Assembly (NCBI GenBank): GCA_051294375.1
Contig: CM119266.1
Coordinates: 13,939,614-14,003,613 of the forward strand
Source of the DNA: Paraspadella gotoi
Taxonomy: Eukaryota > Chaetognatha
DNA: 64,000 nt
Direction of reading: 5' to 3'
Position 1 is the first letter of the stretch, and every line of letters starts with the position of its first letter. Under the pieces are notes generated by a model. That model was given only the letters and a program-made list of their open reading frames with translations, did no database searches and was not told the origin of the DNA. The translations under genes were made by a program, and so were the position numbers. Positions 34,720 through 46,780 of this stretch are shown here, one piece after another.

Positions 34720-37700
34720 GACCAAAGACAAGAATTCTCTCGCCGGCCTCTCCTCTCACCATCCGCATAGCAAGATGGAGTACAGTCTGCCTCCTCCTCT
34801 GCCTTTCAACTCTCTCTCTCACTCATCTACACTCTCGACAGCACAGTTAGTCGCAATCCCGATACGGTGGAGGGAAAATCAAAACACGGAAACCCGAGAA
34901 CGGTAGCTGAGGAATCACCGAAATCGCGAAACAATAAATGAACTGTCTTTCTTTTTTCCCTTTTTCTCTCCGTTTTAGGCGATGAGTGGCGACGCTCGAA
35001 ACTAGTAAGCAGACGAAATATCTCGCGAGAAGTCAGAGATAGTATCTAGAGGGAGCGAGCGAGTAGACACTAATTGAAAAGAAGAAGAAACGAGAATGAG
35101 AAGAGAGAGAGATTGAACAACGAATGAGGACTGCAGTAGCAGATGTATGGCACTGCACTCTCTCAGCACAGTGAAGCAGATGCGAAGGAGAAGCAGAGAT
35201 CTGCGAGATGAGAAGTACACACGTCTCTCTTCTCTCTCTCTATCTATCATAACGTCTGCTGTTCTCAGCGTCTCTCTCTCGCCTCTTGACATCAAGCATC
35301 TTGTCAGTTGCTTCGCTATTTTAACAGTAGACGCGAGGCTGTCTCTCTATCGACGTGTCAAGCGGATTCCAATAATAAACGTCGAATAACAGATCATACT
35401 TCTGATCATTTAAAAACTTATCTTAGGTAGACTTCGCTTTGTTTTGACTTTTTTTGATTGCAAGCTCTATGAGTCGTCCGTTAAACTGCACGAAGCTGCG
35501 AGTCACTGTCACTGTTGGCCTCTCAGCTCGCGTATATCCGTCCGCCCCACGTGCCCCTGCCATAACACGTCGCAACCCAGCGTAACATCTAGGCGCTCAA
35601 CCGGCACGGAGCTGATAGTCCGGGGGTGCCCACGCCCGCCAGTCAAATACACGCTAATCCGAACACGCTATTCAATTCCATTGATCGACCCGGTGGCTTC
35701 ACTTGCAGTCACTCAGCCAAATCTCTCACCTTCCCTAGCGTTCTACTCTACACCACTTTAAACTAAAGCCTAATATACCCCATTAAAAAAGCGGTTTCCC
35801 TTTCCTCACCCCCTTCACCTCCCCTACCACTCTTCCACCCCCACCCGTGCCACCGTCCCACCTTCCCTCCCAAACTCCCAGCGCGGCTTAACTTCACACT
35901 ACGCTATCTGAATCGCCACACCTGCCGTCTCACGTCACTGCGTTCAAGGCCATACAGGCCTGCAAGCCGCGCGTAGCGTGGAAGACCGAGCCACGCTCAA
36001 TAACAGTCGAGACACAATGAAAATGAACTAAAGGTTCCCGCAGGACGTGTTCCACTGCGCAGCGAGAGAGCTCGTGTTGCCGACAAACTATGTAGCGAGG
36101 AAAGATGCATCGAGAGATGCACGCAAGCCCCAAACTGACGACAGACATTAGCAGAAGAGAGAGGAGAGAGAGAGAGAGCAGCGAGACCCCGAGAGAGTAG
36201 CCATGCCCGATGATAATCGATGACAGACAAAAGAGACAAGAGAAAAGAGAAACCTAGATTGAACGTTGTTCTAAGCAACCCAGAGGAAAATAAACAACGC
36301 GGGTTTGGTAAGGAAAAAAGATCAATTACTTAGCAATAGAATCGAAAGTGCGAATGGAAGATCAATCTCTAATCCAAGTATAGTAGAACACGGCGGAGGC
36401 AGGCCGTAGCGAATGAGGGATATACGGAGCGAGAGCGATGACGCCGAAGTCATGGATGGGGATGCCAAAATCTAGGATAAGAACAGAGAGGAGATGTAAG
36501 AGACAAGCCCAGAAGCGAACGGAGAGCTATGCACAGAGAGAGAGAGAACTGAGAGGTAGCAGAGACGCGAACATAGAGTCCGAGCGAAGAGAGAGACGAG
36601 TGACGACGAAACAGCGACGAACTCAACTGTATGAGTAACAAAGGTATAGATAGAGAGATGCTCAGCTAGATCTTTATGCGTAGGAAAAATATCTGGTAAT
36701 TGAACGAATAAACAGAATACTCAGAGAAAAATATCGATACCAAGGACATGAAAACGATTTTACGAGTAAGACGCGCAGCTACAGTAATCTAATTCGCCGG
36801 TTAGAACTGTCGTTGTACGCACGATCGAGTCATTTCTACTACAGGCTCTATATCATGTACAATAATTTGTAATGTAAACAGTGACTCGTAGAAAATATAA
36901 CAGTACAAATTATAAGTGGGAATCAATTAACGACGACAAACATGTTCATGTGCAGTTGTCGCTCACGAATGAGCGCTTTTTCGTACTTCTTGATAGGTTA
37001 TTGACGGGATTGGGCCTAGTGTAGTCGAAAGGCTGAAATGTGAGCGTGCGGCGAGGCGGCGGCGGGGCGGCGGACGATGATAGAGTATATCGGTTTGTTC
37101 ACGTGAAAGGCAGACGGTGCGCGTAGCATGAGAGAGAACGAACAGTCGTCGTATCTAAAGTTTTCTTCCTGTCGGTCTGTCGCACATAAATAAAGTCGAG
37201 TGAAAAAAAATAAATAAAATATAAAAATAAACAAAAAAAAAAAGAATTGAAGAAAGAGAGTAGAGTTGTTAAAGAGAGAATAATTAAAGTACAAGGATAT
37301 AAAAATACAAATTATATAGATAAAAATAATCAGCTATGCACTACTGAGGTCGTATGAACTCCTAAAGTCCAACCGCTCGTCACCGTATGCACTTGAAAAT
37401 ATAGAACTCATTTCAGATCATTGATCCTGGCTTTCTTGCGAGCAGTAGGTGTTGAAGTATAACTTACTATGGATCGTAGGCCGACATCTTCTAAAAACAA
37501 TCGCTTTCATCCTGAATCTGCACACTCCTGACGTCTCAATCTATTCCGTATACATATGATTTCTGTTACTGTCTGAAATCGCAAAAAGATTCGGAGTGAT
37601 CAAGAGCGAGTATAACTCACGTGCATAATGGCGTTGACGTATTCGTCGACATCTTGTTTTCGTGTGCACATGTTTCTCGTGACACTAGTCCGTATGAGCT

Positions 37701-38396
37701 GTTTTCGTTCGCCTATTTTTCACAGTCGAAAGTTTCTTCTGAGTTCTCCCAGCGAGTCACGTCTCTATTATATACACATCTCTTACTCTGTTTTATTTCT
37801 TGTTATCGCGAGTCGATTATCACGAGAAGACGAGGCGCACACGCAGAAAGTGCAGGTCGTAGTCTTTCGAACGCCGACGGTCGATGAATAGGTTAACGTT
37901 CATCTTCCGGTCGTCATTCCCGCTCAGCAAGCGGCGTCTCTTTAATTTTAATTAGTTCTCTACTTCCCTACTTTCGCTCAGGCATTTCGATGACGCAAAG
38001 TGAACGTCATGTCTACTAGCGCCAGCTACGTCTATATGAGTGCTACGGTGCGTCGGCGATCGCTCGACAGCCGCTTAATGATCGTATTTCAATCCACATC
38101 GAGGGTCCGTCTCCGCCCTCTCTCAGCGTTCTATCTTAACTTTCGGCGTCTTACACAATTCTGCACGTCTCTAATCTCGAGCGAGGTGCTCACTCGCCCA
38201 TCGCGAAGTCATACGATCTGCGACAGCTAACCATCCCATTCTCTCCCACACAGAAACCTTGCGAAAAGATACTTAGTTTCCCAATATGTCCTTTTTTTTC
38301 TCTCTATTAAATCAACCGTTCTTTGTGCTGCTTCTAAGCACTTGAAGTCACGTATTCCCATAAGAGCTGACCTTCCTATATTTTTGGGGATATTGT
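32675..38396. other. No supportable gene, low-confidence sequence
   Basis: No frame over about 100 codons with domain character. (CT)n at 34696-34719. 33.0-34.5 kb is AT-rich and 34.7-38 kb has near-even composition with short AGAG clusters. The sequence reads like error-rich consensus. Confidence 0.45.
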
Positions 38397-39332
38397 ATGC
38401 TCCGAGGAGTTGAACGACCGCACAAAGAAAAGCTAAAAAAGGCTAAATGGAATGTGAGGCCAGAGAGAGAAGAGAGAGAGAGACGAGAAGAGAGAGAGAG
38501 AAGAGAGAGAGAGACGAGAGAGAGAGTGGCTTATTCAGCCACGGCTATCCATGTTCTACGGGGACTATCATGGCCATGCGACTTCACGGTGCCGCGAGTC
38601 GGCAATCCCAGGGGTGTCAACCTGTCTTCTCTGTCGGGTCTCTCTCTCTTCTCCCTAGACCTTTCCTCTCTCTCTCACCTCCCAAGACCATGTCGGGGTG
38701 AATCGGTCGGTTGTTTCGGGGATCCATTCCTCACGGCACGGTTGGGTGCGCTCAGTCGGTCTGCAGTGATCAGGCGTTGCGGAGCTGTCGGGTCGGTCAT
38801 CTCGGATGCATGTGCGGATACGATCTCTCTACACGCCCGTCTGTCCTCTACGCTCTCCTTTCGTCATACTCGAATTCTTCGCATCGTCATAACAGTCTAC
38901 AGCGCCACGCGAACCGCGAGGGCAGACTTTAGACCTCTGGCAATAGAATCACGTCATGGCATGACCGATATCCCGAAGGAGGAACGCCGTATCATGGTGA
39001 CTAGACTTGAAATAGTGCGAAAGAAGTATCAGCCAGCTACGATCGAAGCGAGTATTAGTTCCTTCCGTGCACTGACGCTAAGTCTCCTGCGGGAGACTTC
39101 ATGTCTTTTCCACCTCAGGCATGCCATGAGAGTGACCGCTAGCCTCAGGTTAGCAGCTAAAGAAAGCAGAGAAGCGCAGCTCACCTTACCAGAGAGAGAA
39201 GAGAACTCGCCACTCAAATTCCGTAACGCGACTCGTCTAACTCGAACGAACGACCGACCGATGCGAGCGAAATTCCATCGGCTTCGAGCAACGAGCGATC
39301 GATCGCCGCTCCAATCTATCCGCTCTTTTTAG
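38397..39332 (+). other. 311-codon open frame, judged not a gene
   Basis: The longest open frame in the middle of the window. It starts in a GA tract (Arg/Glu low-complexity) and then reads Ser/Arg/Leu-rich without any motif. Sequence at 38530-38760 is a diverged inverted copy of about 58110-58360, including the CATGTCGGGGTGAATCGG block, which is noncoding there. Confidence 0.6.
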
Positions 39333-41719
39333 GATGCCTCTCACCATGCAATAGCTAAAGTAACGAGAATGCGTTTCTTTTTGTTTTATGTTAGGCAGTA
39401 TGTTTCGTTGACTTTTGGATTTTTCCTCATCTAAGTTTCGAGTGGGATCTTTTGTTATTTGTTTGGCTTTTGCACTAACCTGTAAATGCACTTGGCTAAA
39501 AGAGAAGGAATGATAAAAAACACGACGATTCCATATAAAATCCATAATCCTCCACGGCGGTCTAGCTGTTCCTTTGTACTCTCGTCTACTCTCTACTCTC
39601 TCTCAAGTCTTTCCTCTCTCGAGTATCGCCGTCTCACAATCATCAAATACACTGCCTGTCATGACGACGTTTTCGCGTGTCATTCGGAATAGAGAGAAAA
39701 GAAATCAGATCGTCAGATCTGACGTCACCTGCGAGCGTCAGTAGTAGCAGAGTCGATCGTCAGTGACGTACGATACTCAGGGATTGGTCTGCTTAGATAT
39801 TGGGCGAGTGGAATCCATATTGAGGTCTGCTTTGCCTGAATAATAATGCAACGCTCGCTGGCTATCGATTGAGTTGCCTATCGGCACAGGAACAAGCCGC
39901 GACACGAAGCAACGACCCGCGGCGGCGCCTCTGGAGAGCGCGATGCCAATATGGAGGCAGAACATGGTTCTTTTTTTATTATTAGAGAAGAAATGGGATG
40001 TATGCTATAGCGCGAGTTACAGAGATCCAGTGTCTCTGCTCTAGATGTATCTGCAGTGTCATAGTTGTATATACGATTGTGAACATCTGCAGAGTAAACA
40101 CCTTTGTTTTTTAATGTGACTTTGATTTCTCGCTTCAATCATGACAACCCTGCGTTATCGGTCATACACTCCAGTGGAGAAATAGCCTCGTCGAACAGAG
40201 CTATTACAGTATCATAGTCCAGTGTCTCCTCTCCTCTGCAGAGATCATGCAGTCTACGTCTCTCCCTGCTCTATGACCGCTCTGGGGTCTGTCTCAGCTC
40301 TCGTGGCTCATCCAACTTACTCGGAGCGAGGAATATAATTGGGACGCTGCGATATTATAGGGTGTCAACCGACTCTGAGACGACTGGCCGCGATGCCGTA
40401 TATGGCAAATATAAGATAGTGGGCATCTGGCCGGCACCGAGCATATGTGCCATTGCAGACACTATTTGGCCCAATCGCTCCAACTCCATCTTATACAAGG
40501 ACGCGGCGCAAGTCGCGAATCCGTTTCCTTGGTGTGTCATTCAGGGTGTTATTGGTGTTAAACGAGAGGATATTTAGAGCTAGTGATTGCTTATTGTAAA
40601 CATACGCAAAAAGACATGGACTGGATCTTTATTTTTATCAGTCACATTTAATTGTGGGAGCAATTGCAACCCGAAGACGCGCAAACGCTAATGAGCTTTC
40701 GGTTAGGATAGTCTACCACCATTCGTCTATACAAGAGAGAAAAGAGAACACTTTTCACAACATCATGAAAGGATTTTGTCAATGGAAGAGTTCAGATATT
40801 GTAGTGGTGTTGGGTTTCCGAACTGAATGCATTATAAATTGACCACGTTAGGATATGCTCTGCCAATTTCGCCGCCACCCTTTTAAAGCGACGAAATTGG
40901 ATAGGTGACGTAGTTTTAGTGATCGATCGGTTTTTCTACAGGCTCGAGCTAATAAAAGTTGTTGGATGGATACTGCGTCACAGACCGTTTCTCGAGTACT
41001 CGTGTTTTTATTTGCTATGTTATGCAACTAGCCCGGGAGGATAATGATTTGTAATTGTTTTTTAGTTTTTATTTTTGTATAAGTATTCTACAGAGAGACG
41101 GGACAGAGGCTCTATTGGCCTTATTGCCAGTACTTTTCCTTCTCCAAGATTTTATATAAGAGTTTTCTGCTTAGACGAAGTGATTGAATCCGCTCTTTGG
41201 ACGCTTTTTATTTTTTGTAGTATACCCGGAGCGTACCTCTGCCCCCTTTTTTGCCCTGAGTCTGTGCCCGCTAGGTTAAAATCCGGAAAGAAGGGCATGC
41301 TAATATAAATTATAGTCAATGGTCAGTGGGTTGAAGAGATCAGGGGAAGGGAATACGGACTGGGCGGCTGCAAAATGGCTCAAGTTTTGTGGGGGGAAAG
41401 AGGCCGTTTGTTTTTTTTTTCATCTCGCATCTTGACTAATTTGACTTGAAAGGTGATATGTGCATTAGTTTAAAAAGCGTAGAAGAAAATGGTAGTTTTT
41501 TAAATCATTGAAAATGTTTTCTTAAAAATTGTATAAGAGGGCTTGTATGTTAAGCCGAAACATGTACGTTTTTTACAAAATAAAGTCGTTGTAGAACAAA
41601 CATTTAGAACGTCGTTGACCGATACGCGAATCCACACGAAAGAAAGAAAACTCAGGATGATCTAAGAACTCTTTGCTGAAGATAAAAATCAATATTCATA
41701 GTCTTTTCATACAAGGGTA
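39333..41719. other. No gene seen
   Basis: Short frames only (for example 40362-40577 and its antisense, and 41075-41308), none with a recognisable motif or splice partner. Confidence 0.5.
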
Positions 41720-44060
41720 TGAAATCGATTCGCAATTTGAAATATTTTCCACTTCCACAACGGAAACGAAGAGGGAAACGGATGGGCGATTTCCTTCCAC
41801 TTGACCTAGAATTTGATGTGTTTGAAACCTTTGAAGACGCAGGTGGAGGAGGATGGAAGGAAGGGAGGGAGGAAAGCGGAGGGAAAATCGAACGAGGAGA
41901 TAGACGCTCGCGCATTAATCTCGAGAGGCGCTTATCTCATGATTCTACCCGGCGAGTTTGCGCCGACAAAGAAACATCTTGCTCCCAGTGCTCCCATCCT
42001 ATGAATAAGAGATTGCTTTGGAGCGACTCGTGATCGGGGAAATGTTGAGTTTTTTTAGGAGAGGGAGGGGGTGGAAGAAAGCAAAGGAGTAGGTGTATAT
42101 TAACACAAAGCCACTGATTAAATAAAAAAGAGCGGAATATTGCGGCGGCACTCGACTTTTATCTTGAATGATATGCCTCTCTCTCTCTCTCTCTTCGTCT
42201 CGTCTCTCTCGCTCTTCTCTCTCTTCTCTCCTCACACTCTCCTCTCTCCGTCCTCTCCCTCCCTCGTCCCCTCTCTCTCTCTCATCTCTCTCTCATCTTC
42301 TACTCTCGTCTCTCTCTCTCTTGTTCGTACTCCTCTTCCCGGATAAATCCAATTATTGATGCGACGACATCGAAAGTTGTTGAGGTCATGACGACCCCTC
42401 GGGGAACCAATTGACCTCTGATTCCATAAGAAATGAAGAAAGAGAGAAAAGCAGGGAAAAATAGGAGGAAAAAGGAATCAAAGGAAAAGCAAGAGAAAGA
42501 AAATACAGAATTATATTATAGAAAACTAAACGAAAAAGGAAGAAGAAAGAAAAAGCAATAAAAAGTAGCCAACGGCAAATTATTCCGATCCCGTAAGATA
42601 TGACTTTCTATATCAGTCCTGCTCCCATATATTAATATATTTCTCACGTAGTATTTAGTGCGCCGCTTGATGTTACCTTTTGGAGTACGACGTAACTTGT
42701 GGATTATCTTCGTTTTTCAATCGAACTTTGTCGCTTCGGCTGAATAAAATTTGAGAAGCTAGAGTGTTAATTGTCAACTTATGGCAATATTATGACCAAA
42801 ACGCAGCTTGCGGGGCAGTTCCGTGTTTAACTATATATAAATATTGAATACCTAAATGAAAATCTAATTCAGATTTCAAAGTATCGAACCTGTTGAAAGA
42901 TCATTCTTATGTTTCGTGCTGTGACTTTCTCTTTGGATGATCATTTCTAAAGACCAACTTATAACTACTGATCACCCCACGCAGTTGCGCTCTCTTGTTC
43001 CGTGACCGAAAGGCGACGTCCAACGGGAATAAGCGAGAGCAAGATCGCTTCGATCGTCATCGCGGCCGGCGGCGAAAAATCAAGAACCAATATTTGACTT
43101 TAAAAAACAACAACACACAACCTAAAAAAAAACCTGAATTTTTATTTCGGAATATTTCTCTCTTTTTTTTTTCTCAAATCGAAAGGGCAGAAACATTCTT
43201 TCCCTATCATCGTCGCCTTCTCCGACGCCAGAGGGGGTTCCTATCATGCGCCTCGCCGCATCCACCGTCGCCTCGGACGGGCGGGTCAGTTTCTCCTCTG
43301 TCCTCCTTCGAGGAAGGACAACGATATAAAATCCCGAAAATCGCTCTCCTCTACGCATTCGGGTCCCGAGGACACTTACCCAACTGCCATTCCTATTCCT
43401 TACGATATGTCCTTTTTCCCCGCCTTCTCCACTCATTTTCATCTTTTCTTGCGATTCTTCTTCTTTCCCTTCTTTATTTTTTTCCTTTTATGCCGAGGCG
43501 ATTTTTTCCCCTTTAAGCGCTTACGTACATTCGCTTTCGATTACTGAGCCACTGAGGGTTTTCTTCTCTGCGGTCTTGTTTTCTCTGACCTCCTGCCAGA
43601 TACTGGCCGTTAGTTATCATTCCTATCTCGCCTCCTTCCTTTCCTCACCTCATATCTCTCTATGTTCTGGCTTCCTATTTAGCCTCTCGCCCTATCTTCC
43701 TCTCTTCCTCTCTTGTCTTTTTGGCTCCCTACCTCCTTCATCCTGGACCGCCACGCTTTATTAACCGCTCCCTCCCTCACTCTCTGCACTCTCTCTCTCT
43801 CCCCTACGCCTTTCCTCCTCTTCATTCCGTTCTCCATCACGCCAACTTCCTTTTCCTCCTTGCTCCTTCTGCCCGTACCGTAATCCGCTCCCTCATGGCC
43901 TCAGTCCGCTCGTTTCCTCCCCCGTCCGTCCTTTCCCTTTGCCCCGCCTTTCGCTCATCGTTCAAGGTACGATATATTCGTTTCCGGTTTTCGTGCCATT
44001 CCGCAGTCGGAAAGAATGAAATAATAAAAGAGTCTCCGGGGAGAGGGAGGCTTTGGGAGG
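41720..44060 (+). repeat. Inverted duplication 2, left arm
   Basis: Matches the reverse complement of about 55130-57380. Anchors: 42380-42430 with 56700-56770 (a block containing CCTCGGGGAACCAATTGACC); 43000-43090 with 56030-56130; 43590-43620 with 55560-55590; 43880-44050 with 55140-55300. The pairing is indel-rich. The longest open frames inside are pyrimidine-strand translations and show no recognisable domain. Confidence 0.75.
42177..42325. repeat. (CT)n tract, interrupted
   Basis: Pyrimidine-rich tract. Its inverted partner is the GA tract at 56823-56962. Confidence 0.9.
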
Positions 44061-44890
44061 AACTATCGGAGCCAGGAGCGGCTATGGGTGTCGGGCGGGT
44101 CGAGGCGTTCAGGTATCACGAATTTATCGCCAACTCTGCTCTCTCTTCTCTTCTAAACGGTCTCCTCTTCTATCCGTCATCCCAGTTCCATCTTTTTTTT
44201 TTTTTATTCCTCCGAGCCGTCGTATCCCTCAAGATCAAATTCGACTGCATCTCTGTTGCATTTTGGCTCAGATATATGCTGTCTTTCTATCTCGTTAAAA
44301 GAGCGAGAAAACCTCCGCAGCATTTTTATTTGAGATTCCAAGTTTGTCTCCGAGAGTTTTGAGCGAGGGGATATTTGAGAAAAGATCTCTCGTTATGTGA
44401 TGATCTAATAAACTATATCAACCAGGACAAAAATCGACATAACGAGAGATCTTTCTCAAATAATCCCCTCTCTCAAACTCTCGAGACAAAACTTGGATCT
44501 CAAAAAAAAAANNNNNNNNNNNNNNNNNNNNNNNNNCGAGGAGCGGCTATGGGTGTCGAGGCGGTCGAGGCGTTAGGGTATGCGAGAATTTACGCCAACT
44601 CTCTCTCTCTCTCTCTCTCTTTTAACGCTCTCCTCTTCTATCCGTCTCCCGTTCCATCTTTTTTTTTTTTAATTCCCCGAGCCGTCGTATCCTCTAAGAT
44701 CAAATCCGCGCATCTCTGTTTGCATTTTGCTCGCATATATCGTGTTTCTATCTCGTTAAAAAGGAGAAAAAAACCCAGGCATTTTTTTTTTGAGATCCAA
44801 GTTTTGTCTCGAGAGTTTGAGCGAGGGGATATTTGAGAAAGATCTCTCGTTTGTCGATTTTTGTCCTGATGATCTAATAAACTATATCAA
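43995..44890. repeat. Direct and hairpin repeats around the 44.5-kb gap
   Basis: 44060-44400 is repeated directly at 44537-44880 across the N run 44512-44536. In addition, 44420-44511 is the reverse complement of 44800-44880 and of 44340-44410, with blocks GAGAGATCTTTCTCAAAT and GGACAAAAATCGAC in both orientations. No gene is present. Confidence 0.7.
44512..44536. other. Assembly gap (25 N)
   Basis: 25 N between two direct copies of the same sequence. Confidence 0.99.
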
Positions 44891-45046
44891 ACGTATGAAA
44901 CGGGTTTTCTACTATATGTTTTGCTTTGCGTCTCCGCTGAAAACAGTAAATGAAAAAACAGAGAGCATATCGTTTTCGCTCCTGACTGGAAACGTATTTA
45001 TGTAACCATTAACCAATATTATAATGGGTACGGCAACAGCCGGGTT

Positions 45047-45291
45047 GCCTGTGATGCCCATTGGGATGGGGCATCTCACTGTTTGCTTTGGGGGCTTCGA
45101 CCCTCAGTGACGCCTCCAGTCACTGGCGCGGTCTACCCTAGGACGGTCTCGCTTTGCCAACGCAGAGGAAGTCATTAGGACTGTGGATGGAACACTACGC
45201 CGTTGATGGTGTTGTTCCCCCTCTGAGCCAATGGATTTGGCCTGAACGATGGTGGACGTGAGGCGGTGTGAATATACCGCCACAGGGACGT
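45047..45291. mobile_element. About 245-bp insertion in arm B, possible short mobile element
   Basis: Arm A reads continuously across this site (near 32502-32520), while arm B has about 245 bases of GC-richer sequence inserted. It begins TACGGCAACAGCC and ends ATACCGCCACAGGG. Short GGG-containing sequence flanks both ends and could be a small target-site duplication. There is no poly(A), no open frame, and no tRNA-derived A/B box that I can identify. Edges are good to within a few bases. It could be a SINE-like or MITE-like element, or unrelated filler sequence. Confidence 0.4.
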
Positions 45292-45342
45292 TGTTTTATT
45301 GATTAATTTTAAAAAACTAAGTTGACTTGCAGTCAAGACATC

Positions 45343-45413
45343 TGCCGAACCCGGGATCGAAGCGGGACCTTTAGATCTTCAGTCTAACGCTCTCCACAGC
45401 TGAGCTATTTCGG
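45343..45413 (-). pseudogene. Degraded tRNA-Phe copy
   Basis: Minus-strand copy of the tRNA at 32385-32457, lying in the inverted repeat arm. The anticodon arm is intact (CTGAAGA). Several other positions differ: an extra base in the D-loop, a changed T-stem 5' strand, one base lost from the 3' acceptor strand, and a mismatched first acceptor base. It would fold poorly. Either it is a decayed tRNA pseudogene or it is the true tRNA read with long-read errors; the indel type fits the second reading. Confidence 0.75.
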
Positions 45414-45592
45414 TTCTGGTTAAAAAGGTTCGTTTAAGACAGTATACTCTTTATATTAAAATTTTGCAACTCTCCCGATATCCAGATGTTCCAGGACTTT
45501 TCTTCAAAAAGAAAGAGAAAAATGGGAATCCTTCCCCGGTCAGTCGAACGTCCTCTCGCCTTTCTCTCTCCCACCTCACTTTTTCTTTTTCT

Positions 45593-45595
<3 letters not shown>

Positions 45596-45662
<67 letters not shown>

Positions 45663-45683
45663 GAGAGAGAAGGAGAGAGAGAC

Positions 45684-45714
<31 letters not shown>

Positions 45715-45721
45715 AGAGGGA
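45596..45721. repeat. (GA)n microsatellite
   Basis: About 125 bases of GA in inverted arm B, lying where arm A has 230 N. Confidence 0.95.
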
Positions 45722-46673
45722 GAACAGAAGTCTTTCCGTTTTTCAGTGAAAGAAATTAATCAGTGACAAAAACAAGGATAAGTCAAAGAAAAAAGGTTGA
45801 CCCTCTCCTCCGAAAAATGGCGGAGAGTGAGTTATGGGGAACCCGCGCCGAGCGCGAACCCCCCTCGAGGGATACTATGGATTGGCAGAGGGGGTGAAGG
45901 GGGGGGGAGAAGAGAAGGAGGGACCCCTAATTCGCCCTGGGGCCACTGGCCATTTAACCAGCCTCGGCCGGAGCGGTCGGAAGTAGAGGTTTTGGTCCGA
46001 TTTTTTTCCCCGGGATTTGACGAGATGGCTTCGATTTCCAACTGTTGACATCGTAATTGTTTAACCTCTCCAGAATAATATGTTATCTCCATGGTAACAT
46101 TATATTAAAACAGATAACACCAAGTCGTTTATCCTCAACTTTCTATTCTAAGTCAAATCATTTTTTTACTATATATTTAAAGCATAGCGGAAATGAAGTC
46201 GCGACTTTTCCTCGTTATCGTCTTCGTCATTTCCTATTTGATCAATCTCAGAAGAGAAGTAATTTTGTTTCGTAATTCATGTTAATTTGATGACCTTATT
46301 AGATTTCGGTATTTTTCACCGATATTATGTTCCATCTTCGAGCCATTCCAAAAAGCAATGATGACGTCAAAATTATATTTATTGCTCCAAAATCATTTTT
46401 GCGAAGGAAATGAGAAGGCCGCTGACGACGCCGCCGCTGCACCCGCAGCCGCTTGTACTCGCCCCGTTTCCGACGCATTTGTAAACTGGCCGTAAAAATT
46501 TTTCGTCTTTTGTTCGGACTCTGCGTCAACGACGTGGGATGAAATTGAAATAATGAATTAATTTAATATTTAATTATTTACATTTTCAGAATCAAAAAAA
46601 GAAAATCGTGGTTTTATTTTAAGCAATCAAAATTCAATCTTGACTTATGTCGAAGTAAATAGAGAAAGAGAAG

Positions 46674-46780
<107 letters not shown>

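Noticed and set aside
38397-39332. 311-codon open frame as a gene
   Set aside because: Begins in a GA tract, has no motif, and overlaps a diverged copy of repeat DNA from about 58.1-58.4 kb.
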